Positions 1-6,706 of a stretch of DNA of 64,000 bases are shown in pieces (the stretch's first letter is position 1; every line of letters starts with the position of its first letter). The DNA is from Bacteroidia bacterium (GTDB lineage Bacteria > Bacteroidota > Bacteroidia > AKYH767-A > OLB10), in contig JAEUTH010000009.1 in the NCBI GenBank assembly GCA_016788165.1, positions 1 through 64,000 on the forward strand, written 5' to 3'. The position numbers and the translations under genes are program-made. Under the pieces are notes generated by a model. The model was not told where the DNA came from. It made no database searches and saw nothing but the letters and a program-made list of their open reading frames with translations.

Positions 1-2
1 GC

Positions 3-1518
3 ATCAATTTGTTCTTATGCCTGCTAATTGCGCAAATATGGGTAAATGCCTAAACGGTTACACAGGCATGGTTAGTGGAGCCAAAACCACAAGGCATAAA
101 TCCTCTTATTGTATCCGACAATCAGCTATTTGTTGACGATAGTCTTAACGTATATGTTGCAGGAGGTTTTGTGGATACTGCTCTTTTTATGATGGGCAGT
201 TGGGGTATTGCTAAAATTGATGCCGGTGGCAATGTATTGTGGTATGCCATTGAACCAGGCGATGGTGGCGGCAGCAAAATTACTTCTATTGCAATTGATT
301 CAAGCTGTAATGTATATGCCTCTGGTAATTTATCAACCATTATAGGCACGGTTGCCGTAACACAAAAATATAATGCTGCAGGGGTTTTACAATGGACACG
401 GCAATTAGATACCGTTGGCAATATGGGTACCGATTGTGAAGGCATTTTGGTTTCGGCCGACAATCATTGTTATGAGCATGTAAGGCGGAGCAATATTACC
501 ATACGCAGGTACGATGCCTTAGGCAATGTAACACATCAGTTTAGCAACGATACCATTATTGGCTGGCAAAACCACGCATTTATAGCCTCAGAGTTTAAAA
601 ATGATAATGTGGGTAATTTATACGTGGCTGGCACCTATGTTGACACCCCTAACAATTTAGAAAGAAAATATTTTGTAAAAAAATTCAAGCCCTTGGGCGG
701 CCTTTTATGGGAGCGGTTTTACAATCCCACCACGGGCTCTGACAACCCTTCCGACTTATATATTGATAGTTTACAAAATGTTTATTTAACAGGGTATAAA
801 AATAACAAAGTAGCTTGCGAAACTGTAGTTTATGACAGTGCAGGAAATGAAAAGTGGCATCAGTCATTTCAATTGGGTGGAGGCGGATGGCCTGATGAAG
901 TTGTGGCAGATAAAGCAGGCAATTGTTATGTAAATGGCTTTGCTTCACTTACAACAGCAGGAGGGGGCACCTTAATTAAGTACGATACATCAGGTGTTTT
1001 GTTATGGCAACGTACAATTGATTCTGTTGCCGGAGGTTCATTTCCTGTAGCGAAAGTTGTATTAGATGATGCAGCCAACATTTATGTTTCTTATGGTGCC
1101 CGAAACAATACAGTATTGCCCAAATGTATTGTTACTGCCAAGTATGATAGTGCAGGCAACCTGATATGGAAAGTATATTACTACCCAGCTATACCTGCTA
1201 CTATTGTACCGAAAGCATTGGCGCTTGATAAATACAACAATGTATATATAACAGGCGAAGGTTTTGTAGTAAAGTACAGCCAAACAGCAAGCATTAACAA
1301 TTTACCCCAACCCGGTAAGCGGGCATGTAATAAATTTTAGCACCACATTAAATAATGTAAACATAACATTGTACAATGGCTATGGCCAATTGTTGCATAA
1401 GGTACATGCATATACAGGCACACAGTTAGGATTGCCCCAACACTATAACCCCGGCCTTTATTTTTTAACCATAACCGATAAAAAAAACACAATAATTAAA
1501 AAGGTAGTTATTAATTAA
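3..1518 (+). pseudogene. Broken SBBP beta-propeller protein with type A T9SS tail
   Basis: This reading frame codes for a secreted SBBP-type beta-propeller protein: repeats of the form 'D..GN.Y..G' and 'YD.AGN..W' recur through the open part (75-1340). It is broken twice. Upstream, in the same frame, positions 3-50 encode a hydrophobic signal-peptide-like segment (INLFLCLLIAQIWVNA) followed by a TAA at 51-53 and then TVTQAW; a CAA glutamine codon at that site would restore a normal post-signal start. Near 1317 the frame shifts by +1: the continuous frame ends in PGKRACNKF, but the neighbouring frame from 1318 reads a typical type A sorting domain (SGHVINFSTTLNNVNITLYN ... GLYFLTIT) to a stop at 1516-1518. 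The apparent GTG start at 75 lacks a signal peptide, so a 421-residue product is unlikely to be exported. The true start lies before the window. Two independent lesions favour a pseudogene over a sequencing error. Confidence 0.8.
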
Positions 1519-1533
1519 AAACCCTTACAGGTT

Positions 1534-1623
1534 ATGATAAAAACAATAGTGCTTATGTTATGCCTGGCAGTTTATGCAGCACAAGGCCAAACCGATAATA
1601 CTTACCACTATATGTGGTATTGA
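1534..1623 (+). pseudogene. Signal-peptide stub of a truncated secreted protein
   Basis: An ATG at 1534, 16 bases after the preceding stop, opens a 29-codon frame that is almost entirely a signal peptide (MIKTIVLMLCLAVYAAQGQ) followed by ten residues and a TGA at 1621-1623. Nothing resembling a mature protein follows in any frame. It is most likely the 5' remnant of a secreted or T9SS protein whose body was lost. The break falls next to a short AT-rich repeat at 1641-1672. A genuine short peptide cannot be excluded. Confidence 0.5.
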
Positions 1624-1640
1624 GGCAATTGTTTGCACTA

Positions 1641-1672
1641 GGATTTATAGGATTTTAAGATTATAGGATTAT
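1641..1672. repeat. Degenerate GGATT(T/A)ATA-type short tandem repeat
   Basis: Four imperfect copies of an 8-9 base unit of the GGATTTATA / GGATTTTAA / GATTATA / GGATTATC kind follow one another. The repeat sits at the junction between the truncated plus-strand stub (1534-1623) and the minus-strand sorting-domain remnant (1733-1906), where it may mark a rearrangement point. Confidence 0.55.
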
Positions 1673-1732
1673 CATTTCCTGTTTTTAGTTATTACCCTTT
1701 AGGGAGTGCGTTGGTTTTTGGGCAGTAAGGGT

Positions 1733-1906
1733 TTATTGTTTTATAAATTTTCTCACTCCTCTTCGTTTATCTTTTGTTTCTACCTGCAAAAAATAAACAC
1801 CGCACGGCAAATCTGCTACATCAATATTGTAATTGTTTTGTGCTGCAAACTCACATTCTTTTACAGCTCCCCTTAATGTTTTGTAAACTTAGGCAACATT
1901 TATTTT
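1733..1906 (-). pseudogene. Remnant of a T9SS type A sorting domain
   Basis: On the minus strand, ending at a TAA at 1733-1735, the frame reads a recognisable type A sorting-domain end: YNIDVADLPCGVYFLQVET, then a basic tail RRGVRKFIKQ. Going upstream, the matching sequence (VYKTLRGAV) lies in another frame, the switch falling in a run of six T (plus strand) near 1859-1864. That second frame is itself interrupted by a stop around 1891. No body of the protein is present between here and the signal-peptide-less ATG at 1981. This is the 3' end of a T9SS client gene whose remainder has been deleted. Confidence 0.7.
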
Positions 1907-1981
1907 AAAAGGTGATGTAATACAAACAGCAGGCATTTGGCAAAAAACTTTGGCTTTTACAGTGGTAATTATATGTTTCAT

Positions 1982-2178
1982 AAGCAGCTTATTATAGGGT
2001 GATAACACCTATAAAAGTATGCTTTAAATTATTAGCGCAGGCCTTTTTAGGAATGGCGTTTGTAAAAAAAGAGAAGTCATTTTAGTAATGCTCATTTTTT
2101 ACAATTCATTACCCACTATCAAACTTATGCCGGCAAGTGAACAGCTATATAAACATACTAAAGCAGTAAGTTAGTAAA
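1982..2178. other. Non-coding stretch, no recognisable feature
   Basis: Together with the two remnants above, this completes the 660-base gap between the broken SBBP gene and rseP. I find no open frame with coding character, hairpin or promoter-like box in it; it looks like eroded sequence. Confidence 0.5.
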
Positions 2179-3510
2179 CTATTTATTAAACAGCTTAAAA
2201 ATATCGTTGCCAAAGGCAAACACCATTAATGATAGTAATATAACCATGCCCACTACCTGTGCGCGCTCTAACAACTTATCGCTGGGCTTGCGGCCTGTAA
2301 TAATTTCGCCCAATAAAAACACAACATGTCCGCCATCTAAAGCAGGTATGGGTAATATGTTCATAAACGCAAGCACCATACTAAGCAATCCGGTAAGGGT
2401 CCAAAAGCGCATCCAGTCCCATTGTGCACCAAATAAAGTAGCAATGCCAATAGGGCCTTGTAACGAATCGCTGGCTTTTTCTTTGCCTTTAAATATTTTG
2501 CCCAAACCTTTAACGGTTGATGTAATGGCTTCGCTTGCATCGGCTGCACCATATTTTAAAGCAGTTCCCAAGGTGTATGCTTTCATTTTATAGGTACTGT
2601 CAACGGCAACCATCGTAACGGGCACCATGCCTACCTTACCCGAGTCGGTAACGGCAACGGATAATGGCATTTGTTTGCCATTGCGCAACACGGTAAATGT
2701 TACGTTGCTGGCTTTGTATTGCTGTAACAGGTTGCGCAATTGCTCATCGGTTTGTATGGCGCTATCGTTAACGGCTATTATTTTATCGTCTAATAAAACA
2801 CCCGCTTTTTCGGCATTACTGCCGGCTGCAACCAATTTAATAATTACCTGTTGTGGCCCTGCACCAATAAAATCCCAACGGCCTTTGGCGCTAAGGGTTT
2901 TATAAAAATCGTCCGGTATTTGAATAGCTACTTTTTGGTTGTTGCGTAGTACGGTTATTGTTGAACCAAATAATACATCGGTACTATAAATAGCATCAAA
3001 ACGTTCGGGCGTTTCGCCATTAATAGCCACAATTTTATCACCGGTTTTAAAACCTATTTCATCGCCCAGTTTATAAGAAACAATGCCTTTGGTTACGGCA
3101 TTATTTGGCAGATATTCTTTTTTAGCAAACAATAATATGCATGTAAAAATGGCAACACCTAAAATTAAATTCATAGTTACGCCACCAATCATAACAATTA
3201 AGCGTTGCCAGGCTGGTTTGCTTCTGAATTCGTAAGGCTGAGGTTCGGCTTTAAGAGCTTCGGTATCCATACTTTCGTCAACCATGCCTGCAATTTTTAC
3301 ATAGCCGCCTAAAGGCAACCAGCCCACGCCATACTCCGTTTCGCCACGCTTAAAGCTAAACAGTTTTTTATCCCAGGCATCAAAAAAGAGGTAAAATTTT
3401 TCTACCTTAATGCCAAAAGCACGGGCAGCCCAAAAGTGGCCGCACTCATGCAAGGTTACCAATATTGAAAGTGCCAGTATTAACTGGCCGGCCATAATTA
3501 ATGCATCCAT
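2179..3510 (-). CDS. rseP: RseP-family site-2 zinc metalloprotease
   Basis: Intramembrane protease that cleaves transmembrane substrates such as anti-sigma factors and signal-peptide remnants; it acts in the inner membrane. The zinc motif HECGH is at residues 21-25 in the first membrane segment (the usual HEFGH with F replaced by C). Periplasmic PDZ-like sequence fills roughly residues 130-300. The second zinc-ligand motif, NILPIPALDGGH, lies near residue 385-395, followed by the last membrane segments. The length of 443 residues is normal for the family. It lies just downstream of dxr on the same strand (116-base gap), a gene order common in Bacteroidota, and is probably co-transcribed with it. 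Confidence 0.93.
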   Translation of the reverse strand: MDALIMAGQLILALSILVTLHECGHFWAARAFGIKVEKFYLFFDAWDKKLFSFKRGETEYGVGWLPLGGYVKIAGMVDESMDTEALKAEPQPYEFRSKPAWQRLIVMIGGVTMNLILGVAIFTCILLFAKKEYLPNNAVTKGIVSYKLGDEIGFKTGDKIVAINGETPERFDAIYSTDVLFGSTITVLRNNQKVAIQIPDDFYKTLSAKGRWDFIGAGPQQVIIKLVAAGSNAEKAGVLLDDKIIAVNDSAIQTDEQLRNLLQQYKASNVTFTVLRNGKQMPLSVAVTDSGKVGMVPVTMVAVDSTYKMKAYTLGTALKYGAADASEAITSTVKGLGKIFKGKEKASDSLQGPIGIATLFGAQWDWMRFWTLTGLLSMVLAFMNILPIPALDGGHVVFLLGEIITGRKPSDKLLERAQVVGMVILLSLMVFAFGNDIFKLFNK

Positions 3511-3626
3511 GTTTTTAGATAATTGAGCGCAGTTTTACTTGTTTGATTTTAAAAATGCGCGCGAATATAATATTGTTTAACGGCTACCTGCGGAAGTATA
3601 TTTAATGTAAGTGCGTTACCATTTTA

Positions 3627-4790
3627 TTAATGCCCGAGCGATTTACAAATTTTACTTGCCTTAATACGTGTTTGCGCATCGGTATGCATCAGCGTTTCTA
3701 ATGCAGGTTGTGTTTCGTTGGTGGTAGCATCCAAACACGCAGCTATTACTTCCGACATTTGCACAAAACCAATTTCATCATTTAAAAAAGCTTGCACGGC
3801 AATTTCGTTGGCTGCATTTAAAGCACAAGGCATAATGCCGCCCATAGCCATTGCATCAATGGCTAATTGTAAATTTTTGAAAACCGTTTTATCAACATTT
3901 TCGAATGTAAGTGTTGGGTAAAGCTTAAAATCGAACCGTGGATATGCAGCCTGCGGCCGTAGTGGATATGTTAGTGCATATTGTATGGGTAAGCGCATAT
4001 CAGGCAGGCCCATTTGTGCTTTTATACTGCCGTCTTCAAACTGTACCATGCTATGTATGATGCTTTGCGGATGCACCACAACATCAATTTGCGTTTCCGA
4101 CAAATTAAACAACCACTTGGCTTCAATCATCTCTAAACCTTTATTCATCATACTGGCACTATCAATAGTAATTTTTGCACCCATGCTCCAGTTGGGGTGT
4201 TTTAATGCCTGTGCCTTGGTTACGCTTACTAAATACTTCAGGTCTTTACCGCGAAACGGCCCACCCGATGCAGTGAGGTAAATTTTTTCGATGGCATTAT
4301 CCCATTCGCCTTGCAGGCATTGAAATATGGCTGAGTGTTCGCTATCAACCGGTAGTAGGACAACTTTATGTTGTGCAGCCAGTTGGGTAATAATTTCACC
4401 GGCCACCACTAAGGTTTCTTTATTGGCTAATGCTATGGGCTTACCGGCTTTAATTGCTGCAATGGTGGGTAACAAGCCTGCATAGCCAACCAATGCTGTT
4501 AGTACAATGTCAATGGTATCCATAGTTACTACCTGGGCAATGGCATCGGCACCGGCATATACTTTTACATCGGTATGTGCCAATGCTTGCTTAACGGTTT
4601 CGTATTTATTGGCATCGCCTATTACCACCACATTGGGATTGAAAGTAAGGGCTTGATTAATTAAGGTTTCGGCATTGCTTTGTGCTGTTAAAACCTCGGC
4701 AATAAAACTTTGGCTGTGCATGCTTATTACTTCTAAAGCTTGTTTGCCAATTGAGCCTGTGCTGCCTAAAATAGCTACCCTGCGTTGCAT
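3627..4790 (-). CDS. dxr: 1-deoxy-D-xylulose 5-phosphate reductoisomerase
   Basis: Converts 1-deoxy-D-xylulose 5-phosphate to 2-C-methyl-D-erythritol 4-phosphate with NADPH, the committed step of the MEP isoprenoid pathway in the cytoplasm. The N-terminal dinucleotide-binding motif GSTGSIGKQALEVI is at residues 9-22, followed by LANKETLVVAGE, the metal and substrate-binding SEHSAIFQCL, and the flexible-loop region MNKGLEMIEAKWLF. The length of 387 residues is typical and the gene looks intact from ATG to stop. rseP follows on the same strand. Confidence 0.96.
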   Translation of the reverse strand: MQRRVAILGSTGSIGKQALEVISMHSQSFIAEVLTAQSNAETLINQALTFNPNVVVIGDANKYETVKQALAHTDVKVYAGADAIAQVVTMDTIDIVLTALVGYAGLLPTIAAIKAGKPIALANKETLVVAGEIITQLAAQHKVVLLPVDSEHSAIFQCLQGEWDNAIEKIYLTASGGPFRGKDLKYLVSVTKAQALKHPNWSMGAKITIDSASMMNKGLEMIEAKWLFNLSETQIDVVVHPQSIIHSMVQFEDGSIKAQMGLPDMRLPIQYALTYPLRPQAAYPRFDFKLYPTLTFENVDKTVFKNLQLAIDAMAMGGIMPCALNAANEIAVQAFLNDEIGFVQMSEVIAACLDATTNETQPALETLMHTDAQTRIKASKICKSLGH

Positions 4791-4819
4791 CGTATTTTTA
4801 ATTTTTAAAGCGGTTTAAA

Positions 4820-4860
4820 AAAAATAAGCCCCACTGCTTTACGGCAACAGGGCTTTATTT
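4820..4860 (-). terminator. Probable terminator of the OmpA-family gene
   Basis: Arms AAATAAGCCC (4822-4831) and GGGCTTTATTT (4850-4860) pair with one bulge, with partial pairing further in. Read on the minus strand, the hairpin comes just after the stop of the OmpA-family gene (4879) and is followed by a run of T, as for an intrinsic terminator. It separates that gene from dxr. Confidence 0.65.
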
Positions 4861-4878
4861 ATTAATGTATGTTGTTGA

Positions 4879-5577
4879 TTATTTAGCGCGAACACTTAAT
4901 GAAATTCTGCGGTTTAGGGCACGTCCTTCTTCTGTATCGTTGCTGGCAACGGCATGCTCCTGACCGTACCCTTCGGCCTCTAATCTATCGGCTGCTATGC
5001 CTTCGGTAACCAATGTTTGCATTACTGATTTGGCACGTGCATCTGATAATTTTAAGTTGGCCTGTGCATCACCGGTATTATCGGTATAACCACCAATTTT
5101 TGCTTTAACTGCCGGAAATGCTTTAAAAATTGCAGCTACATTTTTTAATTGTTGCATTGACTGCGGTTCTAAAACGGCTTCATTGGTTTTAAATAACAAG
5201 TCGTTAAAATCGAACCATAAATCCTTACTCACTTGCGCATGTGGGTCTTGTATAAAAGCAATAAGTTTATCTTCAATACTACCGGCTGCAACTTCTATAT
5301 GCAGGCCACCGGGTAATTCATGCTTAACGGCTGCATGGGTTTCGGCAGCATGTGGTTCGGTTTTAGTGTCGGCCGCATGGGAGTCGTGTGCCTCGTGGCC
5401 GCCATGGCCAACAGCAGGGGCTTTTAATCCGGTGTGCGGGTTGCTGGCATGGTCAATAGTATGGGTTGCACCAACACAATATATAAGTGCCGATACAAGC
5501 ACCGCTGTAGAAAGCATATAAATTAAAAACAGGTTGGTTGTAAATTTACTGTCGTTGGTTGGTGTAGCATGTGCCAT
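4879..5577 (-). CDS. OmpA-family peptidoglycan-binding protein with His-rich linker
   Basis: The C-terminal half (about residues 120-232) is an OmpA-like domain: the end motif LSDARAKSVMQTLVTEGI, then RLEAEGYGQEHAVASNDTEEGRALNRR carries the peptidoglycan-contacting residues. One membrane segment spans residues 18-38, so the protein is anchored in the inner membrane, or the segment is an uncleaved signal. Between the two lies a linker, about residues 40-90, unusually rich in histidine (GHGGHEAHDSH, PHAAETHAAVKH). Its function is not known from sequence; metal or pH sensing is only a guess. It stands alone between two hairpin-bounded gaps, with the M23 peptidase gene upstream on the same strand. 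Confidence 0.85.
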   Translation of the reverse strand: MAHATPTNDSKFTTNLFLIYMLSTAVLVSALIYCVGATHTIDHASNPHTGLKAPAVGHGGHEAHDSHAADTKTEPHAAETHAAVKHELPGGLHIEVAAGSIEDKLIAFIQDPHAQVSKDLWFDFNDLLFKTNEAVLEPQSMQQLKNVAAIFKAFPAVKAKIGGYTDNTGDAQANLKLSDARAKSVMQTLVTEGIAADRLEAEGYGQEHAVASNDTEEGRALNRRISLSVRAK

Positions 5578-5691
5578 ACAAATATTGTTTTAGATGTTTT
5601 TAAGTTGTGCAAATTTGAAAAAATAATTTAAAAAGTATAAGCATTATTCATAATGGTATGCCTGCATCAATTCGTTTGAAGGGTTATGTTT

Positions 5692-6558
5692 TTAAAAGCT
5701 CATATAATCGGTTGGGTTTACTGCACTGCCATTATACCAAAGTTCGAAATGTAGATGTGGCCCTTGGCTTAACTCGCCACTGTTGCCAATAATGGCAATT
5801 GCATCACCTGCATTTACATAATCGCCAACGGATTTCAATAAACCGGCATTGTGCTTATAGATGCTAAATAAATTGCCGCTATGCTGTACGGCAATAACAT
5901 AACCGGTGGCACTGGTAAAACCTGCAAATACCACAGTTCCATCTAAGGTTGATTTTACAGGCTCATTGGGTGCAGCAACCACATCAATACCAAAATGTTT
6001 TAATGCCGGGTTAAATGTTTCGGTTATGGTACCTGTAACCGGTGTAAAATAGCTGAAACCGGCAATGCCCGTAGCATGTTTTTGTTGCGAAATAAAATCA
6101 AGGTCGTATTGGTCTTGCGATTCGATTAGTTGCCTCAGTTGACTATCGGCAGCCGATTTTGGTAACGATAAACTATCGCTATAAAGCGCTTTTGCATTGG
6201 TATCAACACCTTGGTAAGCACCGGCTTTGCCATTTATAACTTCATTTAAATTGCTGATATATTGCTCCTGTGCAATAATTTTTTGCGTAAGCGAATCGGT
6301 TTTCAGGCTTAAATAAATAAGGTTGCGTTTCATACCTACATCAGCATAGCCGGGTATATACTCGCGTAAGTTTGTAAAAGCAATAATGTAGGTTGTAAGT
6401 ATAATTAAGCTGATAAGCGAAACCCCAACTAAAATAAATGTTTTTAAGGGTGTAAGGCGTAGTGCAAACTTTTCTTCAAAGGTTTCGTCCTTCATTATAA
6501 CCAGCCTAAGCTTGGTGCGCATACGGCTGGCTAAGTATTTACGAAATGAGTTTGACAT
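5692..6558 (-). CDS. Membrane-anchored M23-family (LytM/NlpD-like) peptidase
   Basis: Probable cell-wall endopeptidase or amidase activator acting in the periplasm. A basic N-terminus is followed by one membrane segment at about residues 36-58 and a coiled-coil-like stretch to residue 110. The M23 domain covers about residues 170-285. The zinc and catalytic motifs are present: HFGIDVVA (H and D) and GPHLHFELW (HxH), so an active enzyme is expected. The 288-residue length fits the Bacteroidota single-pass M23 proteins. It is divergent from the PorW/SprE-like gene, the two sharing a 148-base gap with two inverted repeats. Confidence 0.9.
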   Translation of the reverse strand: MSNSFRKYLASRMRTKLRLVIMKDETFEEKFALRLTPLKTFILVGVSLISLIILTTYIIAFTNLREYIPGYADVGMKRNLIYLSLKTDSLTQKIIAQEQYISNLNEVINGKAGAYQGVDTNAKALYSDSLSLPKSAADSQLRQLIESQDQYDLDFISQQKHATGIAGFSYFTPVTGTITETFNPALKHFGIDVVAAPNEPVKSTLDGTVVFAGFTSATGYVIAVQHSGNLFSIYKHNAGLLKSVGDYVNAGDAIAIIGNSGELSQGPHLHFELWYNGSAVNPTDYMSF

Positions 6559-6564
6559 GATGTT

Positions 6565-6598
6565 ATATTTGCGGCACCGTTATAATGGCCGCAAATAT
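6565..6598. promoter_or_regulatory. Perfect 11-bp inverted repeat in the M23/porW gap
   Basis: ATATTTGCGGC (6565-6575) and GCCGCAAATAT (6588-6598) are exact reverse complements separated by 12 bases. The left arm overlaps a TATATTTG box on the plus strand (6564-6571). It sits 6 bases from the M23 start, so it would form a hairpin in that leader or act as an operator. No T-run follows, so it is not an obvious terminator. Confidence 0.5.
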
Positions 6599-6635
6599 GT
6601 AAATTAAAATGGGCCTAACATGCAGATGCTTTTGC

Positions 6636-6657
6636 AAACAAGTAAGCAAACTTGTTT
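6636..6657. promoter_or_regulatory. 8-bp inverted repeat plus TATATTTG box before porW
   Basis: AAACAAGT (6636-6643) and ACTTGTTT (6650-6657) are exact reverse complements with a six-base spacer. A TATATTTG box, matching the Bacteroidota -7 form TAnnTTTG, follows at 6665-6672, 35 bases before the PorW/SprE-like start. A TTTG with the usual spacing of about 19 bases upstream is not evident. Confidence 0.45.
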
Positions 6658-6706
6658 AACTTTATATATTTGCCAACTGCAATAAAATTAGGCTTTTACA
6701 GTTAAA

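Noticed and set aside
122-463. Minus-strand open frame inside the SBBP pseudogene, and similar antisense frames in pyc, lepA and others
   Set aside because: No family resemblance; composition mirrors the sense gene.
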